Source: Haloplanus sp. HW8-1
GTDB taxonomy: Archaea; Halobacteriota; Halobacteria; Halobacteriales; Haloferacaceae
Length of the DNA: 64,000 bases
Assembly (NCBI RefSeq): GCF_023703795.1
Contig: NZ_CP098518.1
Coordinates: 1,922,001-1,986,000 of the forward strand
Reading direction: 5' to 3'
The translations under genes and the position numbers were made by a program. The notes under the pieces were generated by a model that searched no databases, was not told where the DNA came from, and saw nothing but the letters and a program-made list of their open reading frames with translations. Of the stretch, positions 29,849-38,099 are shown piece after piece. How positions within the stretch are numbered: the first letter of the stretch is position 1; every line of letters starts with the position of its first letter.

Positions 29849-30025
29849 TCTCGGGCCCGGCGGGAGGGGTGCGTTCCACGCGCTTTCGAGTCCCCCTCAC
29901 GACGGCCCCGGGAGGTACAGCAGTCGATCATAAACGATGGGGAACGCTCCGACGGTCTGAGAGCACCGATGCGGTGACGGAGCATATCCATCCGGCTCGT
30001 GTTCTTCCCAACGAGACCTACCGCG

Positions 30026-30415
30026 GTGGCCCGTCCCCAGTACGGGAAGGGCGACAAGTACCGAGAGACGCCACTGACGGACTCGCTGGCGGCGACGATC
30101 AACGCCTATGCCGACGTTGCGTGACGACGCCCCCGACGACGCGCTCGTGCCGCGCACGACGCGCACCGTCCGCGACTGGGTCACCAGTATCGGCGAGCAT
30201 CGGCTCGACGAGACTGACGACGAGGGGTGGTCGTACCTCTCCGCGCACGACCTACGGCGCACCTGGGGGACGCTGCTCGTCGACGACGAAGTCGAACCGG
30301 GACTGGTGATGGAGTGGGGGGCTGGGAAGACTGGGAGACGTTTCGGGAGGCGTACCTCGGCACCTACTCGACGAAAGCGAAGACTCGGGCGCGGGCAAAA
30401 GTCGACTGGCTCTGA
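30026..30415 (+). pseudogene. Truncated, frameshifted tyrosine recombinase (phage integrase) relic
   Basis: Three frames together give the C-terminal catalytic half. The first reads ARPQYGKGDKYRETPLTDSL. After a shift near 30108 come LVPRTTRTVRDWVTS and the HxxR box SAHDLRRTWGTLLVDDEVEP. After a lost base in the six-G run at 30316-30321 comes GGWEDWETFREAYLGTYSTK, including the nucleophile Tyr. The N-terminal core-binding domain is missing. It closely resembles virus-type haloarchaeal integrases, unlike the intact recombinase at 31967. It therefore marks an earlier integration or a decayed second element. Confidence 0.85.
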
Positions 30416-30760
30416 CTACAGCCACTCGGTCCCGACGTATTCGAGACCGTCGACCTCTTTCTGGGCATACACCTGCGAGACTCGATGTATCACGTCCGCA
30501 ACCTGCTTGGCCGACAGGGTCGCGTCGGCGAAGTAGAACGCCGCTCGGTAGTCGTCATCATCGAGTTCGAGGGCGAAATCGTCGTCGTAGGTGACGATGA
30601 TTCGGTCGGTCTCTCTGGAGTACCGAGCGATTGGTCGGTCGTCAGTCCCCTTCCCGAGTTCGGTCGCGAAGTCGATGTGTTCGACGTCGTGGCCGTAGTT
30701 TTCGAGACGGTGGAGTACCTCGTGCTCGACGTTCTCGTCGAGAATCAGCCGATACACCAT
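30416..30760 (-). CDS. DUF5615 PIN-like toxin
   Basis: The 114-residue protein starts MVYRLILDENVEHEVLHRLE and carries the PIN-like acidic residues in LILDEN, ARYSRETDRIIVTYDDDFA and the following Asp cluster. DUF5615 proteins are the nuclease-like half of toxin-antitoxin pairs with DUF433 antitoxins. The upstream DUF433 gene ends four bases before this start, giving antitoxin first, toxin second. It abuts the integrase relic convergently. The toxicity itself is inferred from the family. Confidence 0.85.
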   Translation of the reverse strand: MVYRLILDENVEHEVLHRLENYGHDVEHIDFATELGKGTDDRPIARYSRETDRIIVTYDDDFALELDDDDYRAAFYFADATLSAKQVADVIHRVSQVYAQKEVDGLEYVGTEWL

Positions 30761-30764
30761 CCGG

Positions 30765-31055
30765 TCACTCCTCGGGTGGTGTCAGCGTCGACCGGCGCTT
30801 GGCTTCCTCGACGGCCCGCTCGTGTCGCTCCTCGACCTGTTCCATCTCCTCGGGATTGTTGTGGAAGTAGGCCAGCGCCTCGTACACGTCCGCAACGTCG
30901 AGGCCGTGACGGTCCGCGACCGTCTCCGGGCGAAGCCCGCGCTCCTCGACGCGCTCGTGGACGTACCGGACGGTAATTCGACTCCCCTCGATGTGGGGCT
31001 CTCCGTGGACCGTCGACTCCTCGCTCGACACGATCCGGTATGTCTGCGTCGCCAT
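30765..31055 (-). CDS. DUF433 antitoxin
   Basis: The 96-residue protein starts MATQTYRIVSSEESTVHGEP, then has the DUF433 core HIEGSRITVRYVHERVEERG and LDVADVYEALAYFHNNPEEM, a small winged-helix-like DNA-binding fold. It ends in a charged helix that would wrap the toxin. It forms an operon with the DUF5615 gene (four-base gap) and probably represses it. The ATG at 31055 is chosen because longer in-frame codons overlap the neighbouring regulator gene. Confidence 0.85.
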   Translation of the reverse strand: MATQTYRIVSSEESTVHGEPHIEGSRITVRYVHERVEERGLRPETVADRHGLDVADVYEALAYFHNNPEEMEQVEERHERAVEEAKRRSTLTPPEE

Positions 31056-31098
31056 TCTGCTCACACCTACGCCGTCGATACTGAAATAGATTCGCCGG

Positions 31099-31434
31099 TC
31101 ATCCGAACCCCGCCCACCAGCCGGACCGGACCTTATCGGGCGGCCGCACCGCCGGCAACGGCCGCTGTAACTCCGCGTCGACATCCCCACCGAGATACAA
31201 CTCGCCCCAGCTGGTAATCTCGTACTCGTCGTCAAGGCCGACATCCCGAATGTAGACATCAACGAACCCCGCGTTCGCCAGAACGCGACACCGATGCTCG
31301 ATCCGACGACGGTCGCCCTCGACGCCCTGATCGTAGGCGATCTCCCACGCCGTCGCCGTCGATACCTCGGACAGATACTCGAGTATCCGCTCGTCGGTGT
31401 ACTTCATCCAGTGGCCCGTCTTCCGATACTTCAT
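31099..31434 (-). CDS. PhiH1 repressor-like winged-helix protein (second of pair)
   Basis: The 111-residue protein starts MKYRKTGHWMKYTDERILEY and has a winged-helix DNA-binding domain: LSEVSTATAWEIAYDQGVEG, then IEHRCRVLANAGFVDVY and a wing YEITSWGELYLGGD. It follows the virus PhiH1 repressor pattern common in haloarchaeal proviruses. It starts three bases after the stop of a similar upstream gene, so the two regulators are co-expressed. A start at the internal Met nine codons in is possible. Confidence 0.8.
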   Translation of the reverse strand: MKYRKTGHWMKYTDERILEYLSEVSTATAWEIAYDQGVEGDRRRIEHRCRVLANAGFVDVYIRDVGLDDEYEITSWGELYLGGDVDAELQRPLPAVRPPDKVRSGWWAGFG

Positions 31435-31437
31435 ATC

Positions 31438-31728
31438 TTATGCGCTCGCCGCCCCCTCTCCGTTGTCGCTCGCATCCTCCAATTCATCGGCGTCGAGTTC
31501 ACCATCGAGATACTTCTTCCCCTCTTCGGTGATGACGTAGACTCCGTTTCCGAGGTGGGTGAGCAGTTGATGATCTGCGAGTTTCTGGAGACGGCGAGAA
31601 ACGTGCTGTCGAGAGACACGAATAACGTCGGTATCGGCCAATTCGGACGGTGATCCAGACCCTTCCTCCCGGATCACCTCTAAGATTCGATCATCCCAGA
31701 TCGTCATCCACGTCCCGGATAGTCGCAT
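31438..31728 (-). CDS. PhiH1 repressor-like winged-helix protein (first of pair)
   Basis: The 96-residue protein starts MRLSGTWMTIWDDRILEVIR and has a winged-helix core: GSPSELADTDVIRVSRQHVS as helix-turn-helix, RRLQKLADHQLLTHLGN, and the wing VYVITEEGKKYLDGELD. It resembles its neighbour in size and fold but not closely in sequence. It heads the leftward unit that continues through the second regulator, 44 bases before the antitoxin start. AT-rich DNA with repeated short motifs lies upstream and may be its operator. Confidence 0.82.
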   Translation of the reverse strand: MRLSGTWMTIWDDRILEVIREEGSGSPSELADTDVIRVSRQHVSRRLQKLADHQLLTHLGNGVYVITEEGKKYLDGELDADELEDASDNGEGAASA

Positions 31729-31830
31729 TAAGCACCTATGTGGACCACTGTCACCTAATAAATGGTAAAATAGCCAAATAGCACCAAATGATTGCTTTAG
31801 TGCCTGCGTAAATTATATGTGATGCTGGTG
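31729..31830 (-). promoter_or_regulatory. AT-rich promoter and possible operator of the repressor pair
   Basis: This stretch is much richer in A+T than its surroundings and contains repeated short words: gtcacctaataaatgg, aaatagccaaatagcacc, and gcttt followed by agtgcc. A leftward TATA-like tattttaccattta (minus strand, 31761-31774) fits transcription of the repressor gene at 31728. The repeats could be repressor-binding half sites. Confidence 0.4.
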
Positions 31831-31888
31831 CGGATTAGGTCGTGCAGAGCCGCGTGAGACTCTGTTGGCACTTCGAGGTTGGTCGGTG

Positions 31889-31919
31889 ACGCGGACGGTG
31901 CTGGAACCACCGTCCGCGT
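31889..31919. repeat. Perfect 12-bp inverted repeat with 7-base loop
   Basis: acgcggacggtg at 31889-31900 is the exact reverse complement of caccgtccgcgt at 31908-31919. A second inverted repeat (cgcggtt at 31928-31934, aaccgcg at 31945-31951) follows nine bases later, directly before the recombinase start. Could be a terminator, operator, or recombinase arm site. Confidence 0.7.
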
Positions 31920-31966
31920 TACGGTTCCGCGGTTAAGCCATCCGAACCGCGAGTACCACGGGACGA

Positions 31967-33124
31967 ATGTCCTGCATGACCGGAAACGGACCGAGCGGAA
32001 ATCAACCTGACGACGGCGACTGCGTCGTCTGTGGTGACCCAGCAGACGGGGTCGACGCGCCCACGCGCCAGCCTATCTGTCGGCGCTGTGCGTCGATCCG
32101 GTGTGACGGCGGACAGGAGATCCGACCGGGACGCCGGCGCGTCACGTCGTCGATCACCTTCGGCGGCAGTTCGGGGAACCACGTCGCCACGCCCGGCGAC
32201 GACGTGAACCACATCAGCGGCGAGGTGGACATCGAGGTGTCCGGCGCGTCGTCGGACTACCCACATCCGACGCGGCTTCAACGGGAGATCGAGGCCGCCG
32301 TCGCCGACATGCTCGACGACTACGCCGAGCGGGTGAGCGACGACGTCGACCGCGGCGACGGTATCGAGACGGACGGTGGCGAGGATCAGTTTTCGGTCCG
32401 CGTCGGCGAGATGGTCCGGGAGATCGAGGAGGACGTCGAGGACTCGACGAAGGCCGAGGCGATGCTGTACGCCCGGTGCTCGGCCGCGTTCGAGGACCTG
32501 CTCGACCACTACCGACAGTTCGCGTACGCGAGCCGCGAGCACGTCATCCTCGAACTGCTGTTCCACGTCGGGTGTCGCGTCGGCGCGCTCCACGGTCTCG
32601 ACGTCGCCGACTACCACCCGGACGAGGCGTACCTGGAGTTCGTCAACCGCGAGCCGGAGACGCCGCTGAAGAACGACGTCCACGGCGAGCGGCCGGTCGC
32701 ACTGTCCGACCGTGTCGTCGACGTCATCGAGGACTACCGACGGGTGAACCGCCCCGACGTGTCGGACGACCAGGGGCGCCGGCCGCTCATCGCCACGACG
32801 CGCGGCCGCATGAGTATCTCGGCGATGCGGGACACCGTGTACCGGATGACCCGCCCGTGCGAGTACGGCGAGTGCCCCCACGACCGGGACCCGGAGAACT
32901 GCGAGGCGATGAAGACCGGACGCGCATCACGGTGCCCGTCGAGCCGTGCGCCCCATGACGTCCGCGCGGCGGCGATCATGCGGATGCGCGGACTCGACAT
33001 CCCTGCCGAGGTGGTGTCTGCTCGGGTCAACGCCACGCAGGAAGTGATCGAGGACTACTACGACGAACGGACGCCTCGGGAGCGGATGGAACAGCGCCGC
33101 GAGAAACTGGGTGATCTGGACTGA
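31967..33124 (+). CDS. Tyrosine-type site-specific recombinase (integrase)
   Basis: The 385-residue protein has an N-terminal zinc-ribbon-like CVVCGDPADG and CRRCASIRCDG. A variable linker and core-binding helices around residues 120-190 follow, then the catalytic domain. The first Arg lies in LLFHVGCRVGALHGLDV near residue 205, an HxxR box in APHDVRAAAIMRMRG near residue 325, and the Tyr nucleophile in VIEDYYDER near residue 365. It ends 43 bases from the 3' end of tRNA-Tyr on the opposite strand, the usual place for an element that integrates into a tRNA gene. An alternative start is the ATG three codons downstream. Confidence 0.88.
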   Translation: MSCMTGNGPSGNQPDDGDCVVCGDPADGVDAPTRQPICRRCASIRCDGGQEIRPGRRRVTSSITFGGSSGNHVATPGDDVNHISGEVDIEVSGASSDYPHPTRLQREIEAAVADMLDDYAERVSDDVDRGDGIETDGGEDQFSVRVGEMVREIEEDVEDSTKAEAMLYARCSAAFEDLLDHYRQFAYASREHVILELLFHVGCRVGALHGLDVADYHPDEAYLEFVNREPETPLKNDVHGERPVALSDRVVDVIEDYRRVNRPDVSDDQGRRPLIATTRGRMSISAMRDTVYRMTRPCEYGECPHDRDPENCEAMKTGRASRCPSSRAPHDVRAAAIMRMRGLDIPAEVVSARVNATQEVIEDYYDERTPRERMEQRREKLGDLD

Positions 33125-33166
33125 AATCGACTGACCGCCCGCGAGGGGACCGTCTTTATTTCGTAT

Positions 33167-33239
33167 CCGCCCTCCCCGATTTGAACGGGGGGCAAGCCGA
33201 TCTACAGTCGGCTGCTCTACCAGTCTGAGCTAAGGGCGG
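33167..33239 (-). tRNA. tRNA-Tyr (anticodon GTA)
   Basis: On the minus strand a full cloverleaf forms: acceptor CCGCCCT/AGGGCGG, D arm with GCTC and GGTAGAGC, anticodon stem GCCGA/TCGGC around loop CTGTAGA (anticodon GTA), T arm CCCCG TTCAAAT CGGGG. The 3' CCA is not encoded. The 3' end faces the recombinase gene and is the likely attachment site. Confidence 0.96.
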
Positions 33240-33335
33240 GCACGTAAACGTAATCGCCAGACTGGACTTAAGGATTCTCATTTACTCGGCGGCCGGACCC
33301 GAACCCTTTCGTCGGCCGGTCGCCATCGACGTCGC

Positions 33336-34097
33336 ATGGACGAGGAGCGCCAGGCCACCTTCGGGCCGGACGGCGAACTGGAGACGGAGGCGCCGGAGGC
33401 GACGGGCACCAACGACTTCGGGGCGGAGACCGGTGCCGACGAGACGGATGGCGGCTTCAATCGCTACGCGGTCGTCAGCCTACTCCAGAAGGCGATCCGA
33501 CGGGGCGACGAGGAGGCGTCGGCGTGGTGTGCGTGGGAACTCGCCCGATCCGGTTTCGGGTGGAACCTCTGGGAACGACTGAACACCTTCGTCGTCGAAG
33601 ACCTGAAGGCGGACACGCGAGCGCCCCTGCTCGTGGGTCGATACGAGGAACTGGCCGAGCGATGGGACATGGACTCCCGGCGAGGACAGATGGCGGCGGT
33701 GCAGGCCGCACTGGTCGTCGCCCGCACGCGGGGCGCTCGCGAGGGCGCCAACGCGGTCAACGGCTTCCACGCCGTCGCGAGGAAGCGCGCCGAGGCACGG
33801 GCCGAAGGCGAGGAGCCGACGCACACGTTCCCAGTCACGGCCGACGACCTGTCTCAGGGCGGCGAGTACGACGTCGCCCTCGACGGCCACACCGGCGAGG
33901 GGAAGCGACTGGGTCGTAGCTCGCCGTTCTTTCGGATCCACGGCGCACGTGTCGGCCCCGAAGGCGAAACCGAGGTGAGCGCGCGCTGGAAGCGGCTCTT
34001 CCTGGCGCTCGACGAGTACGACTACACCGACGAACAGGTCGCCCACGCGCTCGCGGCGGTCGATCCGGACGACCGGTGGGCCGATCCCGACCTCTAG
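33336..34097 (+). CDS. Helical protein resembling the C-terminal region of MgsA/RarA ATPases
   Basis: The 253-residue protein has no P-loop. After an acidic disordered head of about 40 residues it has YAVVSLLQKAIRRGDEEASAWCAWELARSG. That looks like the helical C-terminal domain of MgsA/RarA replication-repair ATPases (in that family a segment about K-S-x-R-G-S-D-P-D-A-A). It continues ARTRGAREGANAVNGFHAVA and a beta-rich end. It is cytoplasmic and probably binds DNA or a clamp-loader-like partner, but this is weak. It overlaps the convergent AIR-synthase gene by four bases. Confidence 0.6.
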   Translation: MDEERQATFGPDGELETEAPEATGTNDFGAETGADETDGGFNRYAVVSLLQKAIRRGDEEASAWCAWELARSGFGWNLWERLNTFVVEDLKADTRAPLLVGRYEELAERWDMDSRRGQMAAVQAALVVARTRGAREGANAVNGFHAVARKRAEARAEGEEPTHTFPVTADDLSQGGEYDVALDGHTGEGKRLGRSSPFFRIHGARVGPEGETEVSARWKRLFLALDEYDYTDEQVAHALAAVDPDDRWADPDL

Positions 34098-35053
34098 TCC
34101 CAGAGCGCGTACATGTCGTCGCGGATCGGCTCCGTGTAGCGGTTCCCGTTCAGTTCGACGGCCGGTTCGTCACCCTTGATCCGGCCGACGTCGACGGCGG
34201 CGATGTCCTCGTCGTGAAGCGCCGAGAGCGCGGCATCCGCCTCGTCGTCGGGGACGGTCGCCAGCAACGCCCCGGAGCCGAGGACTCGAAGCGGGTCGAC
34301 GCCCACGGCATCACAGAGCATGCGGGTCTCCTCGCGGACGTGGATGGCGTCGGCGTCGACGACGAGGGTAACCTCGCCGGCCAGCGCCATCTCGATCAGC
34401 CCTCCGAGGACGCCGCCCTCGGTGGGGTCGTGCATGGCGGTCGCCACCGGTGCGAGGATGGCCGCCTCGGGCATGACGCTGAGGTCGTCGAACGCCGCCC
34501 GCGCACGGTCGAGCACGCCGGTGGACACGTCGAGGCGGTCCCGGAAGTCAGTCGCGAGGACGCCCGTGGCCTCGATGCCCGCGCCCTTCGTGAGAAGGAG
34601 ACGGTCGCCCGGGGTCGCTCCGCCCGTGGCGACGAAGCGATCCGCCATCCCGAGACAGGCGAGCGAACAGAGCGGGCGGTCGAGGCCGGCGACCACCTCC
34701 GTGTGCCCACCGGCGATCGCCAGTCCGAGACGATCGGACTCCGCGTCGAGTTGGCCGGTGATCGTCCCCAGCAGGTCGGGGTCCGCATCGGGGAGCAGGA
34801 GGGTGCTCAGGAGGTATTCGGGACGGCCGCCGGCGGCCGCTACGTCGTTCGAGGCGACCGCGACGGCCAACTGGCCGATGCGGTCGGCCGCGAGCGAGAT
34901 AGGATCGGTGCTGACGATCAGCGTTCCCTCCCTGACCCTGATCGCCGCGGCGTCCTCGCCGAACGCCGGCCCCGCGAGCAGGTTCGGGTTGGCGGCGCCC
35001 GTCCGGGAGAGGACGAACTCCGACAGCACCGCCGGGTCGAGCTTACCGGTCAT
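34094..35053 (-). CDS. AIR synthase-related (HypE/PurM-like) protein
   Basis: The 319-residue protein has the PurM fold signatures: FGEDAAAIRVREGTLIVSTD near residue 30, AVASNDVAAAGGRPEYLLST near residue 65, the ATP-binding MHDPTEGGVLGGLIEMA near residue 210, and VLGSGALLATVPDD near residue 260. It lacks the C-terminal Cys that HypE needs for carbamoyl transfer, and no other hydrogenase genes are near. It is therefore a stand-alone AIR-synthase-like ATPase of unknown substrate. It is divergent from the aminotransferase with an 88-base gap. Confidence 0.85.
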   Translation of the reverse strand: MTGKLDPAVLSEFVLSRTGAANPNLLAGPAFGEDAAAIRVREGTLIVSTDPISLAADRIGQLAVAVASNDVAAAGGRPEYLLSTLLLPDADPDLLGTITGQLDAESDRLGLAIAGGHTEVVAGLDRPLCSLACLGMADRFVATGGATPGDRLLLTKGAGIEATGVLATDFRDRLDVSTGVLDRARAAFDDLSVMPEAAILAPVATAMHDPTEGGVLGGLIEMALAGEVTLVVDADAIHVREETRMLCDAVGVDPLRVLGSGALLATVPDDEADAALSALHDEDIAAVDVGRIKGDEPAVELNGNRYTEPIRDDMYALWD

Positions 35054-35141
35054 GCGCGATCCGTACGCCCGCCCCGCTCATGTGCCTTCCCGTCGGCGGC
35101 CGGACCGCACCCTACAAGCCCTCCCGCCGGCAACGTTGACT

Positions 35142-36188
35142 ATGCTCATGACACCCGGTCCGACGGCGCTCCCCCCGTCGGTCAGGGAGGCGGCCAGCGA
35201 GGAACTGCTCAACCCCGACGTGGATCCGGCCTTCGCCGACCGATACGACGGCCTCCGCGACACGCTGGCGAGGGCGTACGGCACCGACGACGAGGTGGTC
35301 GTCCTCGGCGGCGAGGGCATCCTCGGACTGGAGGCGGCCATCGCGTCGACCGTCGCACCCGGCGACCGCGTGCTCTGTCTCTCGAACGGCCCGTACGGCG
35401 ACGGCTTCGCGGATTTCGTCGAGAGCTACGGCGGCGAGGCAACGCTCGTCGGCGCCGACTACGACGACCCGCTCCCTCTCGACGCCCTGGAGCGAACACT
35501 CGACGACGGCGAGTTCGACCTCGCGACGATGGTCCACTGCGAGACACCGACGGGGACGCTCAACGACCTCTGCCCCGCGCTCGACCTGTTCGACGCCCAC
35601 GACGTCCTCACCGTCGTCGACGCCGTCTCGTCGCTCGGTGGCGTTCCGGTTCCGACCGACCGCATCGACATCGCGCTCGGCGCGTCACAGAAGTGTTTCA
35701 GCGCACCACCGGGACTCGCGGTCTGTGCCGTCAGCGACGACGCGTGGGACCGCATCGAAGCCCGTGACCCCGACTCGCTGTACACCAACCTGCTTCCGTG
35801 GCACGACGCCGAACAGCCCTACCCCTACACCCACCTCTCGACGCTCGTCGTCGCGCTGGAGGCGGCGCTGGATCGGCTGCTGGAGGAGGGACTCGACGCC
35901 GTCTACGACCGCCACCGTGAGGCCGCCCGCGTCTGTCGGAAGCGGGCGCGCGAACTCGGTCTGGCACCCTACCCCCGTCCCGAGCGGAGTTCGCCGACGG
36001 TCACCGCCCTCTCGGTGCCGGGCCGGGCGACCGACCTGCAGGAGCGCCTGCATCGTGAGCACGACGTGACGCTCTCGACCGGGCTCGGCGGTCTAGAGGA
36101 CGACGTGCTCCGTGTCGGCCACATGGGGTACAACGCCGACGTCGAGAAGGTCGAACGGACCATGGACGCGCTGGCGGCGACGCTCTAG
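35142..36188 (+). CDS. Class V aminotransferase (alanine-glyoxylate/serine-pyruvate type)
   Basis: The 348-residue PLP enzyme begins MLMTPGPTALPPSVREAASE, the family opening, and has VVVLGGEGILGLEAAIASTV for cofactor phosphate binding. MVHCETPTGTLNDL and VVDAVSSLGGVPVPTD (Asp that pairs with the PLP ring nitrogen) follow. The PLP Lys is in IALGASQKCFSAPPGLAV near residue 185. It probably moves the amino group between alanine or serine and glyoxylate or a similar acceptor. It overlaps the convergent helicase gene by four bases. Confidence 0.93.
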   Translation: MLMTPGPTALPPSVREAASEELLNPDVDPAFADRYDGLRDTLARAYGTDDEVVVLGGEGILGLEAAIASTVAPGDRVLCLSNGPYGDGFADFVESYGGEATLVGADYDDPLPLDALERTLDDGEFDLATMVHCETPTGTLNDLCPALDLFDAHDVLTVVDAVSSLGGVPVPTDRIDIALGASQKCFSAPPGLAVCAVSDDAWDRIEARDPDSLYTNLLPWHDAEQPYPYTHLSTLVVALEAALDRLLEEGLDAVYDRHREAARVCRKRARELGLAPYPRPERSSPTVTALSVPGRATDLQERLHREHDVTLSTGLGGLEDDVLRVGHMGYNADVEKVERTMDALAATL

Positions 36189-38002
36189 TCGACGCCACGC
36201 TCGGTCACGCGGATCCCCTTCTCCGCGAGGTGGCGCATCTGTCGTTGGGCGAAGTCCTCCTCGCTCGTCCCCCGGGTCGCCAGCACGTACACCGTGGCGC
36301 TCCCCGCGGGACGCATCGTCCGACCGGCACGCTGGGCGCCCTGGCGACGCGACCCGCCCAGTCCCGAGGCGACGACGGCGAGTTCCGCGTTCGGGAGGTC
36401 GATTCCCTCGTCGCCGACGCGGGAGACGACGAGCGTCCGGCGCTCGCCCTCGCGGAACTCGCGGAACAGGCGGTCGCGCTCGTGGTGGGGTGTCTCGCCG
36501 CTCACGAACGGGGCGTCGACGGCCTCGGCGATGGCCCGTCCGTGGTCCAGCCAGTCGACGAACACCAGCGCCTTGGCGGTGGGGTGCTCGGCGAGCAGAT
36601 GCCGGACCTCGTCGACCTTCGCCGGATTCTCCGCCGCGATCCGGTGTTTCGCGCGCCGCTCCGCGCTCGCGTACGCGTTTCGATCCTCGTCGGTCGCCCA
36701 AGGCAGATACCGGATCTCCACTTCGGGCTCCTGAACGTAGCCCGCGTCGAAGAGCGCGTCCCAGTCGGTGCCGATCGGCGGCCCGACGAGCGTGTAGATG
36801 TCCGTCTCGCGGTCGTCCTCCCGAACGGGCGTCGCGGAGAGGCCGAGACGGTGCTTGCTCTGGAGGTCTGCACTCCGGCGGTACACCTCGCTGGGGATGT
36901 GGTGGACCTCGTCGTAGACGATCAGCCCCCACTCCCGACGGTCGAACAGCGACCGGTGGCGGTCCATCCCCGCGATCTGATAGGTGGCGATTGTAACGGG
37001 CCGTATCTCCTTCTCGCCGCCGTGGTACTCGCCGACGTTTTCGGGGTCGAGGGTCGTGTGTTCGAGGAGTTCAGCCCGCCACTGACCCGCGAGTTCGCGG
37101 CTCGGAACGAGGATCAGCGTCTCGCCGCCGACCGCCGCGAGCGCACCGATGGCGGCGACCGTCTTCCCGCTCCCCGAGGGACCGACGAACACGCCCGCTC
37201 GCTGGTCGAGGAAGCGATCCCTCCAGTCGCGCTGGTAGTCCCGCAGCGAGGTCGTCAGTTCCACGTCGAGGGGATCGCCGGTTTCGAGGTCGCGGTCGTC
37301 GACGACGGGGTAGCCCGCCTCGTAGAGGATTCGCTTGATCGCCGCCTCGCTCCCCTCGACGACCCAGCTCTCCGTGTCCGAGATCGGTGCGTGGAGGTGG
37401 TCCTCGTCGAGTTTCTGTCTGGCGACGTTTCCCATCAAGCTCTCGCTCGCCGCCTCCAGTACGGTGTAGCCGTCCTCGTGCGTCCGGAGCGTGAACTGCT
37501 CGGCGCGGGTCCACTGGCGTTCGATCCACTCCTCCAGGTGCGGGGAGCGCCGGGGCAGTACCGACCGGAGGGTGTCCCGGAACCCCTCGAACTCGTCGAA
37601 CGGTGCCGCCCACACGTCCTCCCGACGGATCCGATAGAGGTAGCCCTTCGTCCCCGAGGTGTCGACCAGGTGCGCGACGCGGGAGAGCTGTGCGCGGGTG
37701 TACTGGGTCGGCTGGTCCACGACGAGTTCGCGCCGTTCGGGAAAGAGGATCACGCGCTCGCGGTCGGCGAGGCGCCCCCACTCGGTCGGATACCAGACCA
37801 CCGGATCGGCGCCCACATCCAGCCGTTCGACGTCGCCGCCGGCGGCCAACCGGTCGAGCGCCGCGCCCGCGGCCGCCTGCGAACAGCCGAGTCGGCGGGC
37901 AACTTGTTGGGCGGTGGCGACGGGTCGTCCCTCGTCCTGTAACGCGTCGAGAAACGACTCCAGTGTGACGGCGTCGGCCTCGTCCGTCGGCGTCTCGGTC
38001 AT
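36185..38002 (-). CDS. XPB/Rad25-like DNA helicase
   Basis: The 605-residue protein has an N-terminal winged helix near residues 15-60 (VATAQQVARRLGCSQAAAGA), a middle damage-recognition-like region, then superfamily-2 helicase motifs. These are motif I FVGPSGSGKT near residue 275, motif II DEVHH, motif III LGLSATPVRED, and in the second RecA lobe LVVSRVGDEGIDLPNAE and QRAGRTMRPAG (motif VI). Archaeal XPB proteins unwind DNA in repair, often with the nuclease Bax1. No bax1 gene is beside it here. It is leftward and separated from tbp by 97 bases. Confidence 0.92.
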   Translation of the reverse strand: MTETPTDEADAVTLESFLDALQDEGRPVATAQQVARRLGCSQAAAGAALDRLAAGGDVERLDVGADPVVWYPTEWGRLADRERVILFPERRELVVDQPTQYTRAQLSRVAHLVDTSGTKGYLYRIRREDVWAAPFDEFEGFRDTLRSVLPRRSPHLEEWIERQWTRAEQFTLRTHEDGYTVLEAASESLMGNVARQKLDEDHLHAPISDTESWVVEGSEAAIKRILYEAGYPVVDDRDLETGDPLDVELTTSLRDYQRDWRDRFLDQRAGVFVGPSGSGKTVAAIGALAAVGGETLILVPSRELAGQWRAELLEHTTLDPENVGEYHGGEKEIRPVTIATYQIAGMDRHRSLFDRREWGLIVYDEVHHIPSEVYRRSADLQSKHRLGLSATPVREDDRETDIYTLVGPPIGTDWDALFDAGYVQEPEVEIRYLPWATDEDRNAYASAERRAKHRIAAENPAKVDEVRHLLAEHPTAKALVFVDWLDHGRAIAEAVDAPFVSGETPHHERDRLFREFREGERRTLVVSRVGDEGIDLPNAELAVVASGLGGSRRQGAQRAGRTMRPAGSATVYVLATRGTSEEDFAQRQMRHLAEKGIRVTERGVD

Positions 38003-38099
38003 CGGCCGCCGTAGGGGCCCGACGGAGAAACGCGTTGTGACCCGGCGGACGGCCGTCGCTGTCGATGGGGCGGGTCGGGGCGGTGGTCCGTGACGCGAC

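Noticed and set aside
29849-30025. tRNA-like ttcgagtcccc in the gap after pglX as an attachment site
   Set aside because: No matching T stem or acceptor pairing could be formed, and it does not match the tRNA-Tyr 3' end.
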